64,000 nt of DNA from assembly GCF_036881825.1 (NCBI RefSeq), contig NZ_JBAJMW010000010.1, positions 48,538 through 112,537 on the forward strand, in the 5' to 3' direction. The DNA comes from Tersicoccus mangrovi. GTDB lineage: Bacteria > Actinomycetota > Actinomycetes > Actinomycetales > Micrococcaceae. Below, piece by piece: positions 15,289-22,689 of the stretch. The position numbers and the translations under genes are program-made. The notes beneath the pieces are model-generated. The model ran no database searches. It had not been told where the DNA came from and saw only the letters and a program-made list of their open reading frames with translations. Position 1 is the first letter of the stretch; each line of letters starts with the position of its first letter.

Positions 15289-16578
15289 TCACTCCACTGG
15301 CAGGGTGAGGAACGCCGCGACGGCGGCCCCGAGGGCGGCCGCGTCGTCGACGTGGCACATCTCGCGCACCGAGTGCATCGACAGCAGGCCGAGCCCGACG
15401 TCGATGGTGCGGATGCCGAGCCGGGTGGCCGTCAGCGGGCCGATGGTCGATCCGCACGGCACCCCGTTGTGGGACACGAACTCCTGGTACGGCACGCGGG
15501 CGGCCGCGCACGCCCGCGCCCACATCGCCGCGCCGACCGCGTCGGTCGCGTACCGCTGGTTGGCGTTGAGCTTGAGCAGCGGGCCGGCGCCGGGCCGTGG
15601 CCGGTTGACGGGGTCGTGCCGGCCGGGCTGGTTGGGGTGGACGAGGTGTCCCGCGTCGACCGACAGGCAGGTCGATGCGGCGAGCGCACGACGCAGGTCC
15701 ACGGCGTCACCGCCGAGCCCGTCGGTGATCCGCTCGAGCACGTCGGCGAGCAGCGGACCGGAGGCGCCGGAGCGGGACTGGGAGCCCAGTTCCTCGTGGT
15801 CGAACGCGGCCAGCACCGAGATCAGGGTGCCGTCTCCGGGTGCGGCGATCATCGCCAGCAGCCCGGCGTGCATCGCGGAGAGGTTGTCCAGCCGTCCGGA
15901 CGCGAGGAACTCCTCGGCACCGCCGAAGCGGCGGGGCGGCTGCGTGTCCGCGACGACGAGATCCCAGCCGACGACGTGCTCGGGGTCGATCCCGCTGCCG
16001 CGCAGCAGCCGGTCCATCAGCCCGCCGGGGTCGCCGGCGCCCCACACGGGCTGCACCCCGGTCTGCCGGTCCAGGGCCAGTCCCTCGTTGACCGTGCGGT
16101 CCAGGTGGATGGCCAGCTGCGGGATCCGGGCGACGGGGCCGGTGGCGATCAGGTGCTCGGCGCCGTGCCGGGTGGTGACCCGGCCGGCGAAGCACAGCTC
16201 CCGGTCGAGCCAGGAGTTCAGCAGTGGGCCGCCGTAGATCTCGACGCCGGCCTGCTGCCAGCCGAGCAGGCCGACGTCGGGGTGCGGCTTGAGCTTGAAG
16301 CCCGGCGAGTCGGTGTGGGCGCCGATCACGCGGTACCCGGTGGCAGGCCCGGCGCCGTCGGGCACCACCCAGGCGACGAGTGCCCCGTCCCGGACGACGA
16401 GGTAGCGGCCCGGGCCGAGGCCGGACCAGTCGTCGCGCTCGTCCAGCGTGGTGAAGCCGTGCTCACCGAGACGGCGGGCGCCCTCGGCGGCCGCGTGGAA
16501 GGAGGACGGGGACGCGGTGACGAACGCGGCCAGGTCCTCGATGTACTCGTCCACGTTGTGCGCACCGTCGTCCGTCAT
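15289..16578 (-). CDS. M18 family aspartyl aminopeptidase
   Basis: A 429-residue cytosolic di-zinc aminopeptidase. Motifs: VIGAHTDSPGFKLKPHPD with metal His and Asp, FDHEELGSQSRSGASG with the catalytic/metal Glu pair, and LSVDAGHLVHPNQPGRHD, plus a C-terminal MHSVREMCHVDD with the last metal His. M18 enzymes release N-terminal acidic or neutral residues from peptides and form large tetrahedral dodecamers. Length is normal for the family. ATG at 16578. It lies 44 bases downstream of the antiporter gene on the same strand, so co-transcription is possible, but no functional link is evident. Confidence 0.92.
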   Translation of the reverse strand: MTDDGAHNVDEYIEDLAAFVTASPSSFHAAAEGARRLGEHGFTTLDERDDWSGLGPGRYLVVRDGALVAWVVPDGAGPATGYRVIGAHTDSPGFKLKPHPDVGLLGWQQAGVEIYGGPLLNSWLDRELCFAGRVTTRHGAEHLIATGPVARIPQLAIHLDRTVNEGLALDRQTGVQPVWGAGDPGGLMDRLLRGSGIDPEHVVGWDLVVADTQPPRRFGGAEEFLASGRLDNLSAMHAGLLAMIAAPGDGTLISVLAAFDHEELGSQSRSGASGPLLADVLERITDGLGGDAVDLRRALAASTCLSVDAGHLVHPNQPGRHDPVNRPRPGAGPLLKLNANQRYATDAVGAAMWARACAAARVPYQEFVSHNGVPCGSTIGPLTATRLGIRTIDVGLGLLSMHSVREMCHVDDAAALGAAVAAFLTLPVE

Positions 16579-16622
16579 GCGCCCAGTCTAGAGAGGATGT
16601 GGGGTCCGGCCTGCGGAGACGC

Positions 16623-18491
16623 TCAGCCCAGCAGCTCGTCGGGGTAGCACCACAGCCATGCCTCGCTGGGCTCGATGCTGCGCATCACCGGGTGCCCGGT
16701 CTCCTCGTGGTGCCGGCGGGCGTGCGTGCCCGGCGAGGAGTCGCAGCATCCGACGTTGCCGCAGGTCAGGCACATCCGCAGGTGCACCGTCGGGGTGCCC
16801 TCGCGGTCGCAGTCGAGGCAGTGGTCCGCGTTCGCCTCGGGCTGGTCGCGGTCACGCGCCTCGTCGAGGTGTTCGCACTCACCGGCGATGGCCGACGGCG
16901 TGACCAGGTCCTCGTCGTCCTCCTCCGCCTCGCCGCCGGCCGAGAGGACGACGGCTTCCTCCATGTCGAGGGAGTCCATGACGCGCTGCAGGACGGCGTG
17001 GTCGACGCCGCGGTCGGCGCGGATCCGCAGCGCCTCGTCGCGCTCGGCGCGCAGCATCTTGATACGCAGGGCACGGTAGGTCTGGGCCGGCGTCTTGTGC
17101 TCGGTCTGCGAGCCGAGTGCCTCCCAGGAGCGGTTGATGCGTCGTTCGGCCATCCGGCGCAGCTCGTCGACGGTCTCGGGGTCCATGGCGTGCGCCTCGT
17201 CGATCTCGTCGAGCCGCTGCACGCCGGCCTCCATGACCCGCTGGACCGCGTGGGCCTCCTGCAGGGCGTCCTCGGAGCGTCCCGGGCCCCGGACCCCGAC
17301 CCACCGGGCGAACGCGGGCAGCAGAGAGCCCTCGATCAGCACCGACCCGACGGCCACGACCATGGCGATCAGCACGAGCACCTCGCGGCGCGGCGTCTCC
17401 GGCGGCAGCGCGAACGCGGCGGCCAGCGTCACCACGCCGCGCATGCCGGCAAACGCCAGCACGGCGGACTCGGGCACGCTGAGCGGCCGGCCCTCCGCGC
17501 CACGGCCGAGGACGACGGCGAACCGGGTGACGAACACCCAGATGAAGCGCAGCGCCACGACGGCGATGAACACCGCGGCGCACAGGGCGATGATGGGGAC
17601 CGCGCCGATCTGCGTCTCGCCGACCGCGCCGAGGATCGTGGACAGCTGCAGCCCGATGATGAGGAAGACGAGGTTCTCGAGCAGGAACTGCACCGTGCGC
17701 CAGTTGGTGGACTGGCTGATGCGGCTGAGCGCGTTCTGCTGCTCCGGCGAACGGTGGGCGATGATCAGGCCGGCCACGACGACGGCGAGCACGCCCGAGC
17801 CGTGGATCGCCTCGGCGGGTTCGAACGCCAGCCACGGGGTGATGAGCGAGAGCCCGGTGTTGACGGACGGGTTGGTCACGCGCACGTGCACCTGGCCGAT
17901 GATCCAGGCGACGACGACGCCGACGCCCGCGCCGCCGAGCGCGCTGAGCAGGAAGCCGCCGGTCACCGACCCGAAGGACGCCGCGCCGGACATGGCCGAG
18001 AGGGCCGTGCCGAACAGCACCAGGGCGGTGGCGTCGTTGAGCAGGGACTCGCCCTCGAGCATCGTCAGCACGCGGCGGGGCAGCCCGATCGTGCGGCCGA
18101 TCGCGGAGGCGGACACCGCGTCCGGCGGCGCGACCACCGCGCCGATCGCGAAGGCGGCGGCGAAGCCGATGGGAAGCAACCACCACACGGCCAGGCCCAC
18201 GCCGAACGCGGTGAAGGCCACCAGGCCGATCGAGAGCAGCAGGATGGGCCGCGCCTCCGAACGCACGTCGAGCAGGGAGACGCCGATCGCGGAGGCGTAG
18301 AGCAGGGGTGGGAGCAGCCCGGTGAGGATGATCTCGGGGTCGATCGGCTCGTGCGGGACGAACGGCAGGAACGAGGCGCCGATGCCGACGACGACGAGCG
18401 CGAGCGGTGCGGCCACGCCGAGACGACGCGCGAGCGGTGCCACGACGAGCACCGTCACGATCATCAGCAGGATCCAGATGCCCTCGATCAT
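16623..18491 (-). CDS. CPA1-type Na+/H+ antiporter with C-terminal UBP-type zinc finger
   Basis: A 622-residue protein. The first 410 or so residues hold about 12 membrane helices of the NhaP/CPA1 fold, including AIGAVVAPPDAVSASAIGR with the ion-binding Asp region, LEGESLLNDATALVLF, and FAGMRGVVTLAAAFALP. A cytosolic helical region follows, then from about residue 540 a UBP zinc finger: ECEHL, DHCLDCDREG, HLRMCLTCGNVGCCD, HARRHHEETGHPV, WLWCYPDELLG. The antiporter exchanges Na+ or K+ for protons in pH and salt homeostasis. UBP fingers bind ubiquitin C-termini in eukaryotes; here a bacterial partner or metal/redox sensing would be needed. ATG at 18491 has GGAG 9 bases upstream. Confidence 0.9.
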   Translation of the reverse strand: MIEGIWILLMIVTVLVVAPLARRLGVAAPLALVVVGIGASFLPFVPHEPIDPEIILTGLLPPLLYASAIGVSLLDVRSEARPILLLSIGLVAFTAFGVGLAVWWLLPIGFAAAFAIGAVVAPPDAVSASAIGRTIGLPRRVLTMLEGESLLNDATALVLFGTALSAMSGAASFGSVTGGFLLSALGGAGVGVVVAWIIGQVHVRVTNPSVNTGLSLITPWLAFEPAEAIHGSGVLAVVVAGLIIAHRSPEQQNALSRISQSTNWRTVQFLLENLVFLIIGLQLSTILGAVGETQIGAVPIIALCAAVFIAVVALRFIWVFVTRFAVVLGRGAEGRPLSVPESAVLAFAGMRGVVTLAAAFALPPETPRREVLVLIAMVVAVGSVLIEGSLLPAFARWVGVRGPGRSEDALQEAHAVQRVMEAGVQRLDEIDEAHAMDPETVDELRRMAERRINRSWEALGSQTEHKTPAQTYRALRIKMLRAERDEALRIRADRGVDHAVLQRVMDSLDMEEAVVLSAGGEAEEDDEDLVTPSAIAGECEHLDEARDRDQPEANADHCLDCDREGTPTVHLRMCLTCGNVGCCDSSPGTHARRHHEETGHPVMRSIEPSEAWLWCYPDELLG

Positions 18492-18675
18492 GCGCCGCGC
18501 TCCTCTCCTGCCTCGTCCGTCAGTCGTTCATCGCTCACTCGGGTGACCGGCCTGGGTGTGCCGGTCGGTGTGCGCCGGTCTGCATGCGCCGGTCCGTGGT
18601 CGACCGTCGTCGGTGTACACCGCCGCGGTCACCTCACGGTGACCGCAGCGTGTGATCGTGCGCCTGCCGGTCGCC

Positions 18676-19341
18676 TCAGGCGGCGGGGGAGGCGACGGCC
18701 TGCTCGATCGGCGTCGAGCCGTCCGTGAAGCCGATCGTACGTCCGACGGAGGCCGGATCGGCGAGCGCGGCGGCCACCACGAGGGCGACGTTCGCGCGGG
18801 AGGAGCCGGCGCGGCTCGCGCGGTCCGCGGGCGGGTCGACCTCGATGGCGCCGGTCGGCTCGTCCAGGGTCAGGGACCCGGGAGCGACGATGGTCCAGTC
18901 CAGGGAGCTGTCGCGCAGGTAGGCGTCGGCAGCGGCCTTGGACTCGGCGTAGGCGTAGAAGCCGTCGGACGGGTCGATGCCGTGGTCCGGTCCGGCGCCG
19001 AGGTACGACACCATGACGTAGCGGCGGACGCCGGCGGTCGCGGCGGCGTCGATCGACCGGATGGCCGCGTCGCGGTCGACGGCCCACGTGCGTTCGGGGC
19101 TGCCTCCGCCGGCGCCGGCGGAGAACACGACGGCGTCGTGCCCGGAGAGTCGGGCGGCGATCTCGTCGGTAGCGGCCGACTCGAGGTCGAAGACGACGGG
19201 CTCGGCGCCGGTGGCGGCGACCTCGTCGGTGTGCTCCGGGTTGCGGAACAGGGAGGTGACCTGGTGGCCGGCGCCGGTGAGGTCACGGGCGAGCAGGAGG
19301 GCGACCTTGCCGTGGCCGCCGAGGATGGCGATGCGGGACAT
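18676..19341 (-). CDS. NAD(P)-binding NmrA/SDR-like protein
   Basis: A 221-residue atypical short-chain dehydrogenase. The glycine-rich motif ILGGHGKVALLLARDL at residues 5-20 matches NmrA/YwnB-type proteins; DAVVFSAGAGGGSPERTW and YVMVSYLGAG follow, with YAESKAAADAYLRDSSLDWTIVAPGSLT carrying the Tyr-x3-Lys-like element. Such proteins act as NADPH sensors or small oxidoreductases. The ATG at 19341 has GGAGGAG 4 bases upstream. It lies downstream of the second MHS transporter gene but a strong hairpin stands between them, so it is likely its own unit. Confidence 0.85.
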   Translation of the reverse strand: MSRIAILGGHGKVALLLARDLTGAGHQVTSLFRNPEHTDEVAATGAEPVVFDLESAATDEIAARLSGHDAVVFSAGAGGGSPERTWAVDRDAAIRSIDAAATAGVRRYVMVSYLGAGPDHGIDPSDGFYAYAESKAAADAYLRDSSLDWTIVAPGSLTLDEPTGAIEVDPPADRASRAGSSRANVALVVAAALADPASVGRTIGFTDGSTPIEQAVASPAA

Positions 19342-19385
19342 GCTTCTCCTCCGTCTCATCGAGGGTGGGTTTCACCCGGCGACAA

Positions 19386-19418
19386 CACGGGCCGGGATCG
19401 TTCGATTCCCGGCCCGTG
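19386..19418 (-). terminator. Strong hairpin after the ProP-like transporter gene
   Basis: CACGGGCCGGGA pairs perfectly with TCCCGGCCCGTG around a loop of 9 bases. It is 35 bases past the stop of the leftward transporter gene, followed on that strand by TTGTCG. Confidence 0.65.
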
Positions 19419-19452
19419 CTGCTGCGGCGCTCGATGAGGCGCCCTCTTCGCG

Positions 19453-21060
19453 TCAGCGGCTGGGCGTCAGCGTTCCCGCGTCGGGGTCCGGCGTGCCGGC
19501 GGAGGCGACCGTGTCGAACGGCAGCGCCTCGAGGTCGAGCAGCTCGTTCTCGTGCTGGCCGGCGACGAGCTCGGCGGCCTCCTGCTCGGACTGCACGTTC
19601 GGCATCGAGCCGAGCATCGGTCGGCCGGCGGTCTCGGGCATCCGCCAGATGGCGAGCAGGCCGAGGACGGAGAAGAACATGAGGTACCAGGCCGGCACCA
19701 TGTCCTGCCCGGTCAGCTGGATCAGACCCTGCACGAGCAGCGGGGTGGTGCCGCCGAAGATGGCGACGGCGAAGTTGTACGCCACGCCCATCGCGCCGTA
19801 GCGGCTCGCCGTCGGGAACAGCGCCGGCAGCGAGGAGGCGAGGTTGGCGACGTACGGCATCACGCACAGCGCCACCAGGCACAGGCCGAGGATGGTCGAC
19901 CACAGCGCGCCGATGGCCAGCAGGCTGAACGCGGGGATCATCAGCACGATGGTCGCGATCGCCGCGGTGGCGAGCACAGGGCGCCGGCCGAAGCGATCCG
20001 ACAGGCGGCCGGTCCACGGGATGCCCGCGGACATCGCGACGAGCACGGGGATCGTCAGCACGGTGCCGTGCAGCGCGTCGTAGCCGAGGGTGTCGGTCAG
20101 GTACGTCGGCATGTACGACGTCAGCGCGTAGCCGACGGTGTTGGCGGCGGCGACGAGGAACATCGCGATCGCCAGCTCGCGCCAGTGGGAGCGCACGATG
20201 CCGATCAGGCCGAGGCGGGGCTCGGTCGCGGCGCCCCCGGAGGAAGCCGTGGCGGCGTCGGCCTGCTCGCGCATCGCCTGGTTCGCCTCGAACTGGGGTG
20301 ACTCCTCGATCCGGAGACGGAAGTACAGGCCGATCAGGCCGATCGGGCCGGCGATGAGGAACGGCCAGCGCCAGCCGCCGTCGAGCATGCCCTGGGTACC
20401 CATCGCGAGCTGGAAGATCGAGACGGTGCCGGCACCGACGGCGAAGCCGAGGTAGCTGCCGACGTCCAGGAACGAGGAGAGGAAGCCGCGGCGGCGGTCC
20501 GGCGCGTACTCCGTCACGAACGTGGTCGCACCGGCGTACTCGCCCCCGGTGGAGAAGCCCTGGATCATGCGCATCACGACGAGCAGCACGGGCGAGAGGA
20601 CGCCGACCTGCTCGAACGTGGGCAGGAGGCCGATGACGAAGGTGCCGGCGGCCATCATCAGCATGGTCACCGCGAGCGTGCGCTGGCGGCCGATCTTGTC
20701 GCCGAGCGGGCCGAACACGAGACCGCCGAGCGGGCGGACGAGGAAGCTGACGGCGAAGGCGGCCAGGGAGGCCAGCAGCTGGGCACCCGGGTCGCTGGCC
20801 GGGAAGAACACCTGACCCATGGTGACCGCGAGGTAGCCGTAGATCCCGAAGTCGTACCACTCCATGGCGTTGCCGACGACGGTGCCGCTGACGGCCTTGC
20901 GCAGCGTCGGCCGGTCGACGACGTTGACGTCGTCGACGGTCAGTTCACGACGTCGGGCACGACGGCGCGCGCGGCTCTCGGCGGCGCGCTCGGGGCGGCT
21001 CTCGGGGTGGTGGTCGAAACGCTGAGCGGACTGCTCTGGATTGCTGGATTCGGGCGGCAT
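19453..21060 (-). CDS. MFS transporter, MHS family, ProP-like
   Basis: A 535-residue 12-helix transporter. NAMEWYDFGIYGYLAVTMGQ in helix 1, SFLVRPLGGLVFGPLGDKIGRQRTLA in the 2-3 loop, MRMIQGFSTGGEYAGATTFV in helix 4 and RIEESPQFE after helix 6 place it near proline/betaine symporters. An Arg/Glu-rich cytosolic N-terminus of about 60 residues and a C-terminal extension of about 45 residues are longer than usual. The substrate could be an osmolyte such as proline or betaine; this is an inference from family resemblance. ATG at 21060 follows GAGAGG. It is divergent from the VOC gene. Confidence 0.85.
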   Translation of the reverse strand: MPPESSNPEQSAQRFDHHPESRPERAAESRARRRARRRELTVDDVNVVDRPTLRKAVSGTVVGNAMEWYDFGIYGYLAVTMGQVFFPASDPGAQLLASLAAFAVSFLVRPLGGLVFGPLGDKIGRQRTLAVTMLMMAAGTFVIGLLPTFEQVGVLSPVLLVVMRMIQGFSTGGEYAGATTFVTEYAPDRRRGFLSSFLDVGSYLGFAVGAGTVSIFQLAMGTQGMLDGGWRWPFLIAGPIGLIGLYFRLRIEESPQFEANQAMREQADAATASSGGAATEPRLGLIGIVRSHWRELAIAMFLVAAANTVGYALTSYMPTYLTDTLGYDALHGTVLTIPVLVAMSAGIPWTGRLSDRFGRRPVLATAAIATIVLMIPAFSLLAIGALWSTILGLCLVALCVMPYVANLASSLPALFPTASRYGAMGVAYNFAVAIFGGTTPLLVQGLIQLTGQDMVPAWYLMFFSVLGLLAIWRMPETAGRPMLGSMPNVQSEQEAAELVAGQHENELLDLEALPFDTVASAGTPDPDAGTLTPSR

Positions 21061-21188
21061 GGTGCCTCTCGGGTCGATGACAAAACCCGTCGAGCCTACC
21101 GGGATCCAGACCGGTCTCCTATTTCTCATGCGGACAGAATCGGTCCGGAGACCTGTCGGGACGGGGATCAGACCGAGTCGCCGGCCCC

Positions 21189-21194
21189 TAGGCT
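21189..21194 (+). promoter_or_regulatory. -10 element for a leaderless VOC transcript
   Basis: TAGGCT ends 6 bases before the ATG at 21201 and no ribosome binding site lies between. Same arrangement as at 13380 and 21979. Confidence 0.5.
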
Positions 21195-21200
21195 CGGGGC

Positions 21201-21677
21201 ATGATGACACAGCCGGACAGCACCGAGACACCCGTCGTGACACCCGCCGTCACACCCGCAATCTCACCCACGATCTCCCCGTCGTCGGACCGCCCGTTCC
21301 TGGCCCTGACCGGAGTGGTCCTGGACAGCGACGACCCCCCTGCCCTCGCCGATTTCTATCACCGGCTCCTCGGGTTCCCCTACGGCACCCGGGAGCCGGA
21401 GTGGGTGACACTGCGGGCCCCGTCGGGAGCGGGCCTGTCCTTCCAGTACGAGGCGCGCTGGGTGCCCCCGGTCTGGCCGGCCGGCGAGGGCGACCCCGCG
21501 ATGATGATCCACCTGGACGTGGCCGTCCACGACCTGGAAGCGGCCGTGGCCTTCGCCGAGCGGACCGGCGCGCGCCTCGCGGAGTTCCAGCCGCGGGACG
21601 ACGTGCGCGTCATGCTCGACCCCGCGGGCCACCCGTTCTGCCTGTTCCTCGACGGGCCAGGCGCGGAGGACGCCTGA
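21201..21677 (+). CDS. VOC (glyoxalase/bleomycin-resistance fold) family protein
   Basis: A 158-residue protein with a disordered Thr/Pro/Ser-rich N-terminus of about 30 residues, then one vicinal-oxygen-chelate domain: LTGVVLDSDDPPALADFYHRLLGF, the paired MMIHLDVAVHDLEAAVAFAE, and VMLDPAGHPFCLFLDGP. The strand pattern beta-alpha-beta-beta-beta twice is evident. VOC proteins range from glyoxalases to antibiotic-binding proteins; metal ligands and substrate cannot be assigned. A second ATG at 21204 is equally possible. It is followed by a cluster of DnaA boxes. Confidence 0.8.
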   Translation: MMTQPDSTETPVVTPAVTPAISPTISPSSDRPFLALTGVVLDSDDPPALADFYHRLLGFPYGTREPEWVTLRAPSGAGLSFQYEARWVPPVWPAGEGDPAMMIHLDVAVHDLEAAVAFAERTGARLAEFQPRDDVRVMLDPAGHPFCLFLDGPGAEDA

Positions 21678-21732
21678 CCGGGGTGGACGTCAGGGCACGG
21701 CGACGCATCGTCAACAGGTTCCACACCCACAC

Positions 21733-21896
21733 TTGTCCACAGGTTGTGCACGATGTGGGCAGAGAACAGCGAACTGATGCGGCGATCGTGCTGAAACGGT
21801 GCGCTGAGGCCGAGGCATCACGGGGGCGGGCTCGCCGCGAGTGAGGGAATGACAGCCGTGTAAGTTCTCCACACTGTGGACAACCCCTGTGGGTAA
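21733..21896. promoter_or_regulatory. DnaA box cluster outside the origin
   Basis: In the 300-base gap between the VOC and HAD genes: TTGTCCACA (21733-21741), TTGTGCACG (21744-21752), TTCTCCACA (21865-21873), TGTGGACAA (21875-21883, perfect inverted box) and TGTGGGTAA (21888-21896). Two match the high-GC actinobacterial DnaA box TTGTCCACA exactly. The remaining sequence in the gap shows no gene. Confidence 0.6.
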
Positions 21897-21965
21897 CCGG
21901 CCACCCCACTGGTGGCGCGTTCCGCCGCGACACCGTAAACGCTTTCTCCCGCGTCAGCGCGCCTC

Positions 21966-21971
21966 TAGCAT
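21966..21971 (+). promoter_or_regulatory. -10 element for a leaderless HAD/GH65 transcript
   Basis: TAGCAT ends 7 bases before the GTG at 21979, with no ribosome site between. It is identical to the hexamer before 13380. Confidence 0.5.
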
Positions 21972-21978
21972 GGGTCCC

Positions 21979-22689
21979 GTGGACTGGAGCGACTACGACG
22001 CCGTCCTGTTCGACCTCGATGGCGTCCTGACCCCGACCGCGCAGATCCACCGGACCGCGTGGGCGGAGATGTTCGATGCCTTCCTCGCGGATCGCGACCA
22101 GCCGCCGTTCACCGACGCCGACTACTTCGCCCACGTGGACGGCCGGCCCCGCACCGACGGGGTGCGCGCCTTCCTGGCCTCCCGCGGCATCACGCTGCCC
22201 GAAGGGAGCCCGGACGACCCGGAGGACGCCGAGACGGTCAACGGGCTCGGCAACCGCAAGAACGCCGCCTTCACCGCCGTGCTGACCCGGGACGGCATCG
22301 CGCCCTACCCCGCGTCGGCGCGCCTGCTCGACGCGCTGCAGCAGCGCGGGACGGCGATGGCGGTGGTCTCCTCCTCCCGGAACGCGGGACCCGTGCTCGA
22401 GGCCGCCGGCATCGCCCGGGACTTCGCCTGCGTCGTCGACGGTGAGGTCGCGGCCGCGGACCACCTGGCGGGCAAGCCCGCGCCGGACACGTTCCTGCGC
22501 GCGGCGACGCTGCTCGAGGTCGAACCGGCCCGCGCCGTCGTCGTCGAGGACGCCACCTCGGGCGTGGCCGCGGGGCACGCCGGGCACTTCGGGCTCGTGA
22601 TCGGGGTGGACCGGGGTGCCGGGGCGGACGCGCTGACGAATGCGGGCGCCGACGTCGTCGTCGCCGAACTGGACGAGGTGCTCCCATGA
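21979..22689 (+). CDS. HAD family hydrolase, beta-phosphoglucomutase-like
   Basis: A 236-residue HAD-superfamily enzyme. Motif I is VLFDLDGVLTPTAQIHRTAW (nucleophile Asp and acid/base Asp two residues on), motif II VVSSSRN, the Lys in GKPAPDTFLRAA, and motif IV VVEDATSGVAAGHAG. The helical cap between motifs I and II fits beta-phosphoglucomutase or a phosphatase. The GTG at 21979 is chosen because it lies just behind TAGCAT and directly before the motif; the open frame goes 30 residues further but that part overlaps DnaA boxes. Its end overlaps the GH65 gene by 4 bases. Together they could turn a disaccharide and phosphate into glucose plus glucose-6-phosphate. Confidence 0.85.
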   Translation: MDWSDYDAVLFDLDGVLTPTAQIHRTAWAEMFDAFLADRDQPPFTDADYFAHVDGRPRTDGVRAFLASRGITLPEGSPDDPEDAETVNGLGNRKNAAFTAVLTRDGIAPYPASARLLDALQQRGTAMAVVSSSRNAGPVLEAAGIARDFACVVDGEVAAADHLAGKPAPDTFLRAATLLEVEPARAVVVEDATSGVAAGHAGHFGLVIGVDRGAGADALTNAGADVVVAELDEVLP

